Part shown: positions 53,008-62,918 of the stretch, piece by piece | How the letters are laid out: each line of letters begins with the position of its first letter | Numbering within the stretch: position 1 is the first letter of the stretch | Assembly (NCBI RefSeq): GCF_001373415.1 | Contig: NZ_CDSE01000027.1 | Coordinates: 1-63,827 of the forward strand | DNA from: Paenibacillus dakarensis | GTDB taxonomy: Bacteria > Bacillota > Bacilli > Paenibacillales > Paenibacillaceae | DNA: 63,827 nt | Direction: 5' to 3' | Program-made: the position numbers and the translations under genes | Notes under the pieces: model-generated | Told to the model about the DNA's origin: nothing | Database searches by the model: none | The model's input: only the letters and a program-made list of their open reading frames with translations

Positions 53008-53047
53008 GCCCCTTTGAATACAGTTGGTCATTTCAAATGCATATAAC

Positions 53048-53099
53048 AAAAAAAGCACTTAACTTCTTGCCGCAAGGCAGAGAAATTAAGTGCTTTTTA
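53048..53099. terminator. Bidirectional terminator between the 131-aa gene and pssA
   Basis: AAAAAGCACTTAA and its complement flank an inner TTGCCGCAAGGCA hairpin, with T-runs on both strands. Confidence 0.92.
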
Positions 53100-53117
53100 T
53101 TATATTTAGGCTATAGA

Positions 53118-53846
53118 TTAACGGTCTGAGGAATGATATGCCTCATCTGATTTATGGTCCTCTTCCCGATGTCTGCGGTTCAGCTTGCGGAAGCTCTGTT
53201 TCAAGCCGTATCCCGCATAAATAACGAGAGGGACAAAGATCAGCATAGAGGTTTGTTCCGGAAAGAATACCGCCACGATTACCGCTACGATAATCACGAT
53301 CGGCGTATATTTAATCGCCTTTTTAGGAAGCCCGATTTTTTTGAAGTTAGGATATTTAACGCTGCTGATCATGAGATAAGATAACAGTAACATGGCAATA
53401 ATCATATACGGTGCAGTAATCTCTTCGTGGAACAGTGCTAATGTCGAAAGCACACCACCTGCCGCCGGAATGGGCAGACCGATAAAATATCCTGGAATCC
53501 CCGGACGCACATTAAACCGTGCCAATCGCAGAGCACCACACATCGGAAAAATAGCGGCAACCGTCCATGCAAATGCATGATTCAGATCCGAGAGAGCCAC
53601 CGTGTACATAATCAGAGCGGGAGCAACCCCAAACGAGATTACATCGGATAAAGAGTCCAGCTCTTTACCAAATTCACTCTGTGCATTCAGTGCACGAGCA
53701 ACGCGCCCATCCAAACCGTCGAGAAGCATAGCAATAATGATCATGATGGCAGCCATACTGGTCTTGCCCTCTGTCGCCAAAATAATGCCAATCATTCCGA
53801 GAAACAGATTACCGAGAGTAAACATGTTCGGAATTGACTTCGTCAT
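53118..53846 (-). CDS. pssA: CDP-diacylglycerol-serine O-phosphatidyltransferase
   Basis: PssA makes phosphatidylserine, the precursor of phosphatidylethanolamine. The 242-residue membrane protein has the CDP-alcohol motif DGLDGRVAR then GKELDSLSD (about 42-67) and six to eight hydrophobic segments. The start at 53846 follows GAGGTG by 9 bases; an upstream in-frame ATG is disfavoured. Its C-terminal tail is charged and His-rich. In Bacillus pssA lies elsewhere, next to psd. Confidence 0.92.
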   Translation of the reverse strand: MTKSIPNMFTLGNLFLGMIGIILATEGKTSMAAIMIIIAMLLDGLDGRVARALNAQSEFGKELDSLSDVISFGVAPALIMYTVALSDLNHAFAWTVAAIFPMCGALRLARFNVRPGIPGYFIGLPIPAAGGVLSTLALFHEEITAPYMIIAMLLLSYLMISSVKYPNFKKIGLPKKAIKYTPIVIIVAVIVAVFFPEQTSMLIFVPLVIYAGYGLKQSFRKLNRRHREEDHKSDEAYHSSDR

Positions 53847-53894
53847 TTGTATATTCACCTCATTAATTCTTCGCATTCATTGATTGTATGAGAT

Positions 53895-54971
53895 TTACAT
53901 TTGTCTGTCAATGAATACTTGCTCTTGCAATCTTTTCAATCCATCCTTAATCGTGCGCGCCCGAACCTCGCCAATTCCATCAACTTCATCCAATTCGTCA
54001 ATTGTAGCGGACATAATTGTCGTCAAATCTTCAAACCGATCCACCAGATTACGAATAATCACATTAGGCAAACGAGGGATCTTGTTCAAAATCCGGTAGC
54101 CGCGCGGGGAAATTTCCTCCTCCGAAGCAGCGGCTGATGACGGATACCCGAGAATCCGGATAATGTGATGAATATCAAGCAGCTCATCATCCGTCAATCG
54201 TTTCAGGGACAGAATAATTTCACGAATCTTTTCCTCGCTGTATTCACGTGCATAGTCAGAATACAGCAGCCAAGCTTCTTCTTCAATGTTGCTGACCAGC
54301 TCATCCATCTGCATACTGATCAGGCGTCCTTCATTACCCAGCTCGTTGATATACCGTTTAATCTCCTTCTTGATACGGAGCACCATCTCAACCCGCTGGA
54401 TAACATTCACAACCTCGGGAATCGTAACCATCTCTTCAAATTCTGATGCGGAAAGATTGGTCAGGGACTGATTAAGCACCATTCCATATCTCTCTAACGT
54501 TTGAATCGCCTGGTTTGCTTTGGTCAAAATAACGCCAATTTCCTTCAGGGCATAACGTAACGAACCCTGATACAAGGTAATTATATTCCGTCTCTGGGAA
54601 ATAGATACAACCAGTTTACCTGTCTGCTTCGCAACACGCTCTGCAGTACGGTGCCGAATTCCCGTCTCGGAAGAAGAAATCGAGGAATCCGGAATCAATT
54701 GTGTATTCGCATATAAAATTCGCTTAAGATCTTCACTTAATATGATCGCTCCATCCATCTTCGCCAGCTCATACAAATAGTTAGGCGAGAAATCACAATT
54801 GATGGAAAAACCGCCATCGACGACTTCCATAACCTCTGGACTGTACCCGACAACGAGCAGTGCACCAGTCTTTGCCCGAAGCACATTCTCAAGCCCGTCG
54901 CGGAATGGCGTCCCAGGCGCCACCAGCTTCAGAAGATCATTCATTTTATCGAGTTGGCTCGTTTCTTTCAC
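53895..54971 (-). CDS. disA: DNA integrity scanning protein DisA, diadenylate cyclase
   Basis: DisA makes c-di-AMP and pauses on branched DNA to delay sporulation. The 358-residue protein has the cyclase domain with DGA at 73-75 and TGIRHRTA at 103-110, a helical spine, and a C-terminal helix-hairpin-helix DNA-binding region ([20 protein letters not shown]). The start is GTG at 54971 with GGGGG about 10 bases upstream. It follows radA by 13 bases. Confidence 0.97.
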   Translation of the reverse strand: MKETSQLDKMNDLLKLVAPGTPFRDGLENVLRAKTGALLVVGYSPEVMEVVDGGFSINCDFSPNYLYELAKMDGAIILSEDLKRILYANTQLIPDSSISSSETGIRHRTAERVAKQTGKLVVSISQRRNIITLYQGSLRYALKEIGVILTKANQAIQTLERYGMVLNQSLTNLSASEFEEMVTIPEVVNVIQRVEMVLRIKKEIKRYINELGNEGRLISMQMDELVSNIEEEAWLLYSDYAREYSEEKIREIILSLKRLTDDELLDIHHIIRILGYPSSAAASEEEISPRGYRILNKIPRLPNVIIRNLVDRFEDLTTIMSATIDELDEVDGIGEVRARTIKDGLKRLQEQVFIDRQM

Positions 54972-54984
54972 TTTAGTATGCCCC

Positions 54985-56352
54985 CTAATCTAACGCAACA
55001 GCTAGTGCATCTGCAACGGTATTGACTCCAATAATTTGTATGCCCTTCGGATGCTTCCATCCCTTCAGGCTTTTCTCTGGCATAATAACTCGTTTGAACC
55101 CAAGCTTCTCCGCCTCTTTTACCCGCTGCTCAACTCTTGAAACGGCGCGAACCTCCCCAGTCAACCCAACTTCACCAAATATAACATCATAAGGCTTGGT
55201 TGGCATATCACGAAAGCTCGAAGCGATACTAACCGCAATCGCCAGGTCTACCGCAGGCTCATCTAACTTAACTCCGCCGGCAACATTCAGGTATGCATCC
55301 TGATTTTGAAGGAACATGCCCATTCGTTTCTCAAGCACGGCAATAATCAGATTCATCCGGTGATGATCGATTCCTGTGCCCATTCTTCGCGGCGATGGAA
55401 AATGAGTAGACGAAATGAGCGCCTGGAGTTCGACCAGAACAGGCCTTGTGCCTTCCATACTTGCTACGACCGTTGAGCCGGCAACACCAAGGGGACGCTC
55501 TGACAGAAACAGCTCTGACGGATTACCAACCTCACGCAGCCCGTCTTCTCCCATTTCAAAAATGCCCATTTCGTTCGTTGATCCGAATCGGTTCTTTACC
55601 GCCCGAAGGAGCCGATAGGTGTGATGGCGTTCCCCTTCAAAATAAAGAACACAATCCACCATATGCTCCAGCAATCTCGGACCCGCTATAGCGCCTTCCT
55701 TCGTAACATGGCCTACAAGCACTGTTGCAATTCCCTTAACCTTAGCAATGCGCATGAATCTTCCTGTACACTCACGGACTTGAGCCACACTGCCGGGTGC
55801 ACTGGTCACATCAGGCTGGTAAACAGTCTGTATTGAATCTATAACAACAAACTGAGGCTGTACGTTATCAATCGCTTCCTCAATTGTTTCCAGATTAGTC
55901 TCACATAGAACGAATAATTCGGATGACAAGGCTCCGAGACGATCCGCGCGAAGTTTTGTCTGGCGGACCGATTCTTCACCTGAAATGTATAATACCCGAA
56001 GTCCGTTTTTGGCAAGCTGATTAGACGTTTGAAGCAGCAGCGTTGATTTACCGATTCCCGGATCGCCTCCTACAAGCACAAGAGATCCCGGGACCAGTCC
56101 TCCGCCCAGCACACGGTTCAATTCCGTAATACCGGTCTCAATTCGCGGTTCTTTACCACTTTCTATATTTATGATCGAAACGGGCTTTTCTTTACTATGA
56201 AAAATAGGAGAATTCATCCCCTGTGTCTTGATAACCGTCTCTGTTTCTTCCACCATTGAATTCCAAGCCTGACAACCTGGACATTTCCCGTACCACTTCG
56301 GCGATTCATATCCGCAGTCGGTACAGAAGAATTTCGTTTTTGTTTTTGCCAT
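54985..56352 (-). CDS. radA: DNA repair protein RadA (Sms)
   Basis: RadA is a RecA-like branch-migration helicase. The 455-residue protein has the N-terminal zinc finger ([18 protein letters not shown], about 9-26), Walker [10 protein letters not shown] (about 95-103), the KNRFG motif and a C-terminal Lon-like domain. AAAGGAGAGCTC precedes the ATG. It is followed by disA, as in Bacillus. Confidence 0.97.
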   Translation of the reverse strand: MAKTKTKFFCTDCGYESPKWYGKCPGCQAWNSMVEETETVIKTQGMNSPIFHSKEKPVSIINIESGKEPRIETGITELNRVLGGGLVPGSLVLVGGDPGIGKSTLLLQTSNQLAKNGLRVLYISGEESVRQTKLRADRLGALSSELFVLCETNLETIEEAIDNVQPQFVVIDSIQTVYQPDVTSAPGSVAQVRECTGRFMRIAKVKGIATVLVGHVTKEGAIAGPRLLEHMVDCVLYFEGERHHTYRLLRAVKNRFGSTNEMGIFEMGEDGLREVGNPSELFLSERPLGVAGSTVVASMEGTRPVLVELQALISSTHFPSPRRMGTGIDHHRMNLIIAVLEKRMGMFLQNQDAYLNVAGGVKLDEPAVDLAIAVSIASSFRDMPTKPYDVIFGEVGLTGEVRAVSRVEQRVKEAEKLGFKRVIMPEKSLKGWKHPKGIQIIGVNTVADALAVALD

Positions 56353-56475
56353 GAGCTCTCCTTTATGATGCGCAACCTTCGCCTTGATTCGTCAAAATCC
56401 CTCAAAATCAAGCATTAATCAAAGTTTACCATTTATTATAATTCTTCGTAAAGATCATTCAAAAACTTTATGTGT

Positions 56476-56513
56476 TACAAAAAGAAACCCCGCCGGAAGT
56501 AAACCAGCGGGGC
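56476..56513 (-). terminator. Terminator after clpC
   Basis: On the minus strand GCCCCGCTGG pairs with CCGGCGGGGT around a 7-base loop, followed by TTTCTTTTTG. It separates the ctsR operon from radA, unlike the single operon in Bacillus. Confidence 0.85.
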
Positions 56514-56534
56514 ACTCTCTAGATGGCGTTATTA

Positions 56535-58988
56535 TTATTCGGACTTGGTTTCGTCAGATTGTTTAGCCTTCTTCGTAACAGTCAATTCACCGTTCTCCTC
56601 ATCGATCAGAAGCTCATCGCCCTTCTCGACATTGCCCTTCAGGAGCTCTTCAGACAAGCGGTCCTCAATATGCTTCTGAATAGCTCTGCGCAGCGGTCTT
56701 GCCCCGAATGCCGGGTCATACCCTTCCTTCGCAAGGAATGCCTTCGCTTTATCCGTAAGCTCGAAATCTACATTGAAATCGCTCAGACGCTTGCGAAGCT
56801 CTTCAGACATCAGGTTTACAATCTCCGCGATGTGCTTCTCCTCAAGGGAATGGAACACGATGATTTCATCGATCCGGTTAAGGAATTCAGGACGGAAGCT
56901 CTTCTTCAGTTCATCCATCACTTTATCCTTCATGTTGTTATATTCTCTGCCTGCATCGCTGACAGCGGTAAATCCAAGGGTAGAATTACGTCTGATTGCT
57001 TCTGCCCCCACGTTCGAAGTAAGGATAATCAGTGTGTTACGGAAATCAACAACCCGGCCTTTAGAGTCAGTCAAGCGACCATCCTCCAACACTTGAAGCA
57101 AGATATTGAATACTTCTGGGTGTGCCTTCTCGATTTCATCGAGAAGAACAACGGAGTATGGCTTCCGTCTAACTTTCTCCGTTAACTGTCCACCCTCATC
57201 ATATCCTACATATCCAGGAGGCGCCCCTACAAGACGGGAGGTTGAATGCTTCTCCATGTATTCGGACATATCAATCCGAACCACAGCATTCTCATCACCA
57301 AACATCGCTTCAGCCAAAGCTCTTGCAAGCTCCGTTTTACCTACACCTGTTGGTCCTAGGAAAATAAATGAGCCCATTGGACGCTTCGGATCCTTCAAGC
57401 CTGCGCGTGCCCGGCGTACAGCCCGGCTTACAGCCTTAACGGCCTCTTCCTGGCCAATAACACGGTTGTGCAGTATATCTTCCATGTTAAGCAGGCGATC
57501 CGTTTCTTCCTCTTTCAATTTATTGACAGGAATGCCGGTCCAGTTCGCTACGACATCTGCGATATCGTCAGGAGTGACCTCGGAATCCGTACGGCCCTGC
57601 TTCTCTTTCCATTGATTTTTCGTGATTTCAAGCTCTTCTCTGAGCTTCTGCTCCGTATCCCGAAGAGCTGCGGCTTTCTCAAATTCCTGGCTTTGAACAG
57701 CTGCATCCTTCTCTTTACGGATATCTTCCAAATGAGCTTCCTGATCCTTCAGATTCGGCGGAATGGTGTACGTATGCAAACGTACCTTCGAGCCCGCTTC
57801 ATCAATAAGGTCGATTGCTTTATCCGGCAGGAAGCGATCTGTAATGTATCGGTCTGACAATTTTACAGCCTGCTCAATCGCTTCATCGGTAATCTTCACC
57901 CGGTGATGGGCTTCATAGCGATCACGCAATCCATAAAGAATCTGAATCGCTTCTTCCGGTGAAGGCTGATCTACCGTAATCGGTTGGAAACGACGCTCAA
58001 GCGCTGCATCCTTCTCGATGTACTTACGATATTCATCCAGCGTTGTTGCACCGATACATTGAAGCTCTCCACGTGCAAGAGAAGGCTTCAAGATGTTGGA
58101 TGCGTCAATTGCTCCTTCTGCACCGCCTGCACCAATCAGAGTATGCAGCTCATCGATGAAGAGAATAATGTTGCCTGCCTGACGGATTTCATCCATGATC
58201 TTCTTCAGTCGATCTTCAAATTCACCACGATATTTGGTACCCGCAACAACGGAACCCATATCCAGAGTCATGACCCGCTTGTCACGCAGAGTTTCCGGAA
58301 TTTCATTGTTGATAATCTTTTGAGCGAGTCCTTCAGCGATTGCTGTCTTACCTACACCCGGCTCACCAATCAGAACAGGATTGTTCTTGGTACGGCGGCT
58401 AAGCACTTGAATCACACGCTCTATTTCTTTACTCCGGCCGATAACCGGATCCAGATTGCCCTCTTTGGCAATCGCCGTCAGGTCACGTGCCAGACCATCC
58501 AGCGTTGGCGTACTTACATTTTGCGGCTGTCCATGATGACTTGAAACAGCCTCACTGCTGCCAAGCAGCTGCAGTACCTGCTGACGGGCTTTATTCAAGC
58601 TAATGCCCAGGTTATTGAGCACTCGGGCTGCAACACCTTCACCTTCACGGATCAAACCGAGCAAAATATGCTCTGTTCCAACATAGGTATGACCCAGTTT
58701 ACGGGCTTCGTCCATTGAAAGCTCAATGACTTTTTTAGCTCTAGGGGTATATGCGATATTTGTCGGCTGCTCTTGTCCGCGGCCGATCAGTGTTTCTACT
58801 TCATCCTGTATCTTCTCAAGTCCCAATCCGAGACCTATCAATGCTTTAGCGGCAATGCCGTCTCCTTCACGGATGAGTCCCAGCAGGATATGCTCTGTAC
58901 CAATGTTATTGTGACCCAAGCGCACAGCCTCTTCCTGAGCTAATGCCAGCACCTTTTGCGCTCGTTCCGTAAATCTGCCAAACATCAT
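56535..58988 (-). CDS. clpC: ATP-dependent Clp protease ATPase subunit ClpC
   Basis: ClpC unfolds proteins for ClpP, using McsB phosphoarginine marks and adaptors such as MecA. The 817-residue protein starts [20 protein letters not shown] at 58988 with GGAGG 9 bases upstream. It has two Clp-N repeats (about 1-150), a first AAA domain with GEPGVGKT, a UVR-type middle coiled coil (about 420-460) and a second AAA domain with GPTGVGKT. It is the last gene of the ctsR operon. Confidence 0.98.
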   Translation of the reverse strand: MMFGRFTERAQKVLALAQEEAVRLGHNNIGTEHILLGLIREGDGIAAKALIGLGLGLEKIQDEVETLIGRGQEQPTNIAYTPRAKKVIELSMDEARKLGHTYVGTEHILLGLIREGEGVAARVLNNLGISLNKARQQVLQLLGSSEAVSSHHGQPQNVSTPTLDGLARDLTAIAKEGNLDPVIGRSKEIERVIQVLSRRTKNNPVLIGEPGVGKTAIAEGLAQKIINNEIPETLRDKRVMTLDMGSVVAGTKYRGEFEDRLKKIMDEIRQAGNIILFIDELHTLIGAGGAEGAIDASNILKPSLARGELQCIGATTLDEYRKYIEKDAALERRFQPITVDQPSPEEAIQILYGLRDRYEAHHRVKITDEAIEQAVKLSDRYITDRFLPDKAIDLIDEAGSKVRLHTYTIPPNLKDQEAHLEDIRKEKDAAVQSQEFEKAAALRDTEQKLREELEITKNQWKEKQGRTDSEVTPDDIADVVANWTGIPVNKLKEEETDRLLNMEDILHNRVIGQEEAVKAVSRAVRRARAGLKDPKRPMGSFIFLGPTGVGKTELARALAEAMFGDENAVVRIDMSEYMEKHSTSRLVGAPPGYVGYDEGGQLTEKVRRKPYSVVLLDEIEKAHPEVFNILLQVLEDGRLTDSKGRVVDFRNTLIILTSNVGAEAIRRNSTLGFTAVSDAGREYNNMKDKVMDELKKSFRPEFLNRIDEIIVFHSLEEKHIAEIVNLMSEELRKRLSDFNVDFELTDKAKAFLAKEGYDPAFGARPLRRAIQKHIEDRLSEELLKGNVEKGDELLIDEENGELTVTKKAKQSDETKSE

Positions 58989-59153
58989 AGTATTGCACCT
59001 CCACGAATGATTATTTACAACTCGCAATAACGAAAAAAAATATCCAAGACGTTCTAATGTGCAATATATAGATTCGCTTTGCAATGCTCCCTCTATATAC
59101 CGCTGATTTTAAACCGCTTTTTCATATTTTGCAAAATACCTCATTAGATAGCT

Positions 59154-60224
59154 TTATTCATGCCCTCTACTGAATGTTTCCCGGATTAATCTTGCCCGGT
59201 ATACATCCCGCTCATTTTGATTCAATGTTTCACCGTATCTTTTTTGCAGAAAACCAGGCTGTGTCATGACGTTCAGCTCATTCATCACGGAGCTTGGAGG
59301 CCCATCCAGAATTCCCAGATCAACCCCAAGTCTTACGTCTGACAATCGCTGTGCTGCTTCCTTTGAGTCCATGACCTGGGCATAAGATAATATACCGTAG
59401 GAACGCATGACACGATCGGTAATCCGCAGCTTCGATTCGCTCAACAATCGTTCACGCGCATTCTTCTCATGTTCTATGATTTGTAAAGCCACACTGTGCA
59501 GATTATCTATGATTTCAGATTCGGTCTGTCCCAGCGTGATCTGGTTGGAGATCTGGAACAGATTGCCCACAGCCTCACTGCCTTCACCATAAATGCCGCG
59601 TACGGTAAGGCCTACCTGGGAGACTGCGGACAGAATGCGGCTGATCTGCTGGGTCATCACAAGTGCAGGCAGATGCATCATGACTGAAGCACGGAGCCCT
59701 GTACCGACATTCGTCGGACAGCTTGTTAGATAGCCTCTTTTATCGTCAAATGCATAATCGACCTGGCTTTCAAACATATCATCCAGCGTTGTAGCTCTGT
59801 CCCAGGCTTCTCGGATCTGAAATCCCGGGTACAGGCATTGGATTCGGAGATGGTCCTCCTCATTAATCATAATGCTTACTGATTCATCCTCATTCAGCAT
59901 TACTGCACCGTTTCTGGACTCATTCGCCAGGTTTGGACTAATCAAATGCTTCTCAACCAGCACTCTCTTATCCAGCTCTTCAATTTCATCTAAGCGGATG
60001 GTATGAAACGGACCTAACTCTTTCAATTGTTCCTGGTCCTTCAAAACCCCGCTCAGGCGCTCAAGTACTTCTTCCGACTGATCATTAGTTGCCAGCAGCG
60101 GAAAAGGAATATGCTGCAAGTTGCGCGCCACCCTGACCCGGGTGCTGATGACTATATCAGAATCCTGTCCGTTTCCACGCATCCATGTGCTGAGCGCTTG
60201 CTCAGTGAACCGGAGATTCGACAT
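59154..60224 (-). CDS. mcsB: Protein arginine kinase McsB
   Basis: McsB phosphorylates arginines to mark proteins for ClpCP and inactivates CtsR. The 356-residue guanido-kinase-fold protein has DSDIVISTRVRVARN near residue 22, the catalytic Cys in LTSCPTNVGTG (about 185) and ends RETFSRGHE. The ATG at 60224 is 8 bases after AGGAGG; the GTG one codon earlier is also possible. Confidence 0.97.
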   Translation of the reverse strand: MSNLRFTEQALSTWMRGNGQDSDIVISTRVRVARNLQHIPFPLLATNDQSEEVLERLSGVLKDQEQLKELGPFHTIRLDEIEELDKRVLVEKHLISPNLANESRNGAVMLNEDESVSIMINEEDHLRIQCLYPGFQIREAWDRATTLDDMFESQVDYAFDDKRGYLTSCPTNVGTGLRASVMMHLPALVMTQQISRILSAVSQVGLTVRGIYGEGSEAVGNLFQISNQITLGQTESEIIDNLHSVALQIIEHEKNARERLLSESKLRITDRVMRSYGILSYAQVMDSKEAAQRLSDVRLGVDLGILDGPPSSVMNELNVMTQPGFLQKRYGETLNQNERDVYRARLIRETFSRGHE

Positions 60225-60307
60225 CACGCATTCCTCCTACCTTCAGAGCATTTTGCAAAATCCGATTTACGGTGCTCTATTTATAAGATCATTAGTATCT
60301 TTTCATT

Positions 60308-60826
60308 TTAAGCCAAACTCTTCTCGAGCTCGCGAATTTGGTCACGTATTTCAGCTGCGGCTTCGAATTCCTCTTGCACGATTCGATACTGCAGCTCCTT
60401 CTTCAGCTCATCGATTTTACGTTTCACCTGGATCTTGCCACCGCTGCGTTTAGGTATCTTGCCTACATGCGTGGTGTTACCGTGAACTCTCTTAAAGAGC
60501 GGGTCCAGACGATCGGAAAAGTATTTATAGCAAGAGCTGCATCCAAACCTACCCAGCTTGCTGAACTGCGAATAGGTCATACCGCATTCCTCACAACGGA
60601 GAGCCCCGGGACCACTTGATCCTGGAGAATGACCTTTCCCTGCAGGATCGAGGTCAAGTAAGCCTGACAAAAGGCTGTGAATCGAGAATCCATTAGAGGT
60701 ACCCGGAATCAATTCGCCTTTCTCCCGGGCACAAGCCTCACAGAAATGGAATTCTGTCTTCTCTCCGTTCACAATCTTGGTGAAATGGAGCGTCGCTGGA
60801 CGTTTACCGCATTCTTGACACACCAT
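60308..60826 (-). CDS. mcsA: McsA, zinc-finger activator of McsB
   Basis: McsA activates the McsB kinase and helps control CtsR. The 172-residue protein has four Cys pairs (CQECG, CEAC, CEECG, CSSC) for zinc and a C-terminal UVR-like coiled coil (about 130-170). AGGAGGTCATGAACA precedes the ATG. Confidence 0.96.
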   Translation of the reverse strand: MVCQECGKRPATLHFTKIVNGEKTEFHFCEACAREKGELIPGTSNGFSIHSLLSGLLDLDPAGKGHSPGSSGPGALRCEECGMTYSQFSKLGRFGCSSCYKYFSDRLDPLFKRVHGNTTHVGKIPKRSGGKIQVKRKIDELKKELQYRIVQEEFEAAAEIRDQIRELEKSLA

Positions 60827-60855
60827 TGTTCATGACCTCCTTAATTAACACAGCG

Positions 60856-61317
60856 TCATTTACCTAACAAAGAAACAAGCATCGCCTTCATAATTCTTGC
60901 GCGAAGCTCATCCCGGAAAGGAAGCTTTACATTCAGGCATTCCCTTGAGATAGCTGCCCGCATAAGACAGGCTTCACGCGTTGTTAAAAATCGCGACTCC
61001 TCCAGCTGGTAAATCAGTCCTTCCGCTACCGTCTGATCAATGAAATCACCTATTGTATGATGCAGATGATGGTGAAGTGCTGTATGTTTTGGGAGCTCAA
61101 TACGCTGTATACGTATATAGCCTCCTCCGCCGCGCTTACTCTCCACCAGATACCCCTTCTCCAAAGTAAAGCGGGTACTGATGACATAGTTAATTTGGGA
61201 AGGAACACATGAGAATTTCTCGGCCAGATCGTTGCGCTGGATCTCAATCGTTCCCTCTGTGCTTTCTTGCAAAATACCCTTCAAATATTGTTCGATAATA
61301 TCAGAGATATTACGCAT
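60856..61317 (-). CDS. ctsR: Class III stress repressor CtsR
   Basis: CtsR represses clp genes until heat or McsB releases it. The 153-residue protein has a winged helix-turn-helix with the Gly-rich wing SKRGGGGYIRI (about 60-70), which senses heat. I prefer the ATG at 61317, matching Bacillus MGHNISDI; an ATG two codons earlier, 4 bases after GGAGG, is also possible. It opens the operon under a perfect CtsR box. Confidence 0.95.
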   Translation of the reverse strand: MRNISDIIEQYLKGILQESTEGTIEIQRNDLAEKFSCVPSQINYVISTRFTLEKGYLVESKRGGGGYIRIQRIELPKHTALHHHLHHTIGDFIDQTVAEGLIYQLEESRFLTTREACLMRAAISRECLNVKLPFRDELRARIMKAMLVSLLGK

Positions 61318-61439
61318 ATTCATTCATCCTCCACTGCTTGAAACGCTAAGCCCGTAATGATCTCACACGTCCGAACAGAGCCTTGCCATTACGTTATTTT
61401 TTAACCTGCTAACTCTTATTTGAATCGGTTGCGGCTGAC

Positions 61440-61456
61440 TTTGACTTTCTTTGACT
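61440..61456 (-). promoter_or_regulatory. CtsR operator
   Basis: On the minus strand AGTCAAAGAAAGTCAAA is a perfect match to the CtsR heptad repeat RGTCAAA-NAN-RGTCAAA. A further GTCA follows. It lies just downstream of the -10 of the ctsR operon, so bound CtsR would block transcription of its own operon. Confidence 0.92.
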
Positions 61457-61464
61457 TTAATCTT

Positions 61465-61492
61465 ATTATAGCATACTTTTTTGTTTTGCCAA
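61465..61492 (-). promoter_or_regulatory. Sigma-A promoter of ctsR-mcsA-mcsB-clpC
   Basis: TTGGCA (61487-61492) and TATAAT (61465-61470) are spaced 16 bases, with the CtsR operator directly after the -10. Confidence 0.85.
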
Positions 61493-61668
61493 GGGCTCCT
61501 CTGTTAGTCTAACCGATGCCAGGTAAAAATATTCCGGATGAGGGTCTTTTTCAATTCGGATAAAACCATCTCGTTTATTTGTACATTTTGTACGCCGTAA
61601 CAAATGCATACCGCTAGATGCCAATGAATGCGATCTGGACGTGATTCTACTAACAACGGTTATACCAC

Positions 61669-61697
61669 TTGACATTCCATAAGATGGATAATATACT
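61669..61697 (+). promoter_or_regulatory. Sigma-A promoter of the ArsR-SRPBCC operon
   Basis: TTGACA (61669-61674) and TATACT (61692-61697) are spaced 17 bases on the plus strand. The -10 overlaps the left arm of the palindrome at 61696. Confidence 0.88.
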
Positions 61698-61727
61698 CCA
61701 CATATAACCAAAAGGTTATATGTGGAG
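61696..61727. promoter_or_regulatory. Perfect 14-bp palindrome, probable ArsR-type operator
   Basis: CTCCACATATAACC (61696-61709) and its exact complement (61714-61727) flank AAAA. The left arm overlaps the -10; the right arm contains part of the GGAGG ribosome binding site. It can bind the repressor as DNA and fold in mRNA over the ribosome binding site. Confidence 0.75.
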
Positions 61728-61736
61728 GTCTTATGT

Positions 61737-62045
61737 ATGACTGATTTTTACCGTGCCATTTCAGATCCTATCCGGCGCCGGATTTTGAAGATGGTTGCTC
61801 ATCAAGAGAAAACACAAAATGAAATCGTAAAAAAGTTCCTTATCTCACAACCCGCAGTGAAGAAACACCTGGCAATTTTATTAGAGGAACAACTCATTTT
61901 AGAACGAAGGGAAGGAAAGTACTGCTACTATCGACTGAATACTCATGCATTTCAACATCAATATGAACAGCTTCAGCAAGAGCTTGGTTTAATCATGGAG
62001 AGCAAACTGAGTGATTTGAAAAGCTATTTAGAGGAGGATTCTTGA
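61737..62045 (+). CDS. ArsR-family winged-helix regulator
   Basis: The 102-residue protein has an ArsR-type fold: SDPIRRRILKMVAHQEKTQN as the first helices, then the recognition helix in SQPAVKKHLAIL. It lacks the Cys sets of metal sensors (one Cys, in GKYCYY), so it likely responds to something else or simply autorepresses. The ATG at 61737 is 8 bases after GGAGG. The stop is immediately followed by the ATG of the SRPBCC gene. Confidence 0.88.
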   Translation: MTDFYRAISDPIRRRILKMVAHQEKTQNEIVKKFLISQPAVKKHLAILLEEQLILERREGKYCYYRLNTHAFQHQYEQLQQELGLIMESKLSDLKSYLEEDS

Positions 62046-62744
62046 ATGGAGGCATCATTTTCAACCGTTAAACGCGAGATTATTATTGAAACGACACCAG
62101 AGCGTGTATGGCATGCACTTACTATTCCTGAGGAACGTAACCGTTGGGAAACGAGAAACTGTACGATCGACCTTAGAGTAGGTGGAATCATTGAATTGGA
62201 CTATGGATGGGGTGTCAGCTATACCGGTACCATTCAGGAGCTTGCTGAGAACAGCAGGCTCGTGATTGCAGATCAAGATGGCGAACTCACCATTTGGACC
62301 CTTGAACCTCATCATAAAGGGACACTCGTTGGCATCGAATATACGGGGTTTTGGGCTGGTGATTTAGGAATAATGTCGATGGAAAATATGGCTTATGGTA
62401 CCTATCGTTTTATGAAGAATATGAAACAAGTGTTTGAAGAAGGTTCAGACCTACGGTCGTCCTTTTGGAAAAGCTGGATCGGAGTGAATCATATCACTTA
62501 CCACGAAGCTGATACCCATGGTGTTAAAGTAGTCCAAATCAGTCAGGGTACTCCTGCGGAGGGCATCTTACATATAGGGGATATTATCACTCAGGCCAAT
62601 GAAACGATGGTACGGAATTACGATGAGTTTGAGGAAATAGTAACTTCGATGGAACCTCAGGTACATTTAAAAATCACGTTTATTAGAAACGATCAACTAT
62701 GTAATGCTGATTTATGTACTGTCCCCTTTGGTCAGAGACATTAG
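62046..62744 (+). CDS. SRPBCC (AHSA1-like) domain fused to a PDZ domain
   Basis: Residues 1-135 form an SRPBCC/AHSA1-type domain (IIIETTPERVWHALTIPEE, with later YTGFW). Residues about 145-226 resemble a PDZ domain (GVKVVQISQGTPAEGILHIG then DIITQANETMV). ArsR plus SRPBCC operons are common; the PDZ tail is unusual to me. No signal peptide or membrane segment is seen, so it is cytosolic. SRPBCC domains bind small hydrophobic ligands; ligand and PDZ partner are unknown. It starts directly at the ArsR stop with GAGGAGG overlapping the upstream gene. Confidence 0.82.
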   Translation: MEASFSTVKREIIIETTPERVWHALTIPEERNRWETRNCTIDLRVGGIIELDYGWGVSYTGTIQELAENSRLVIADQDGELTIWTLEPHHKGTLVGIEYTGFWAGDLGIMSMENMAYGTYRFMKNMKQVFEEGSDLRSSFWKSWIGVNHITYHEADTHGVKVVQISQGTPAEGILHIGDIITQANETMVRNYDEFEEIVTSMEPQVHLKITFIRNDQLCNADLCTVPFGQRH

Positions 62745-62774
62745 GAACTATAGGCTCGATAAAATAAAAGTCTT

Positions 62775-62817
62775 AAGTCATGGATAGCCTCCTCGGGAAG
62801 CCATCCATGGCTTTTAT
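62775..62817 (+). terminator. Terminator after the SRPBCC-PDZ gene
   Basis: AAGTCATGGAT pairs with ATCCATGGCTT (11 bp, one G-T) and is followed by TTATT on the plus strand. Confidence 0.8.
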
Positions 62818-62918
62818 TATGAGGCTAACTTTCTCTCAAATATCTGTAACCTATTTCCAGTTCACTTCGTCTATAGGGATAGATTACAACAAAATAATGA
62901 AAGAGGGAGTGTTTTCAC

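Larger units (their letters stand above)
61318..61736. other. Divergent region between ctsR and the ArsR gene
   Basis: The 419 bases hold the ctsR promoter and operator at their left half and the ArsR promoter and palindrome at their right end. The middle (about 61500-61660) shows no feature I can support; a minus-strand frame there lacks a ribosome binding site and known motifs. Confidence 0.6.

Noticed and set aside
61466..61711. An 81-codon minus-strand frame upstream of ctsR
   Set aside because: It overlaps the ctsR promoter and has no ribosome binding site or recognisable motif; chance frame or very decayed gene.
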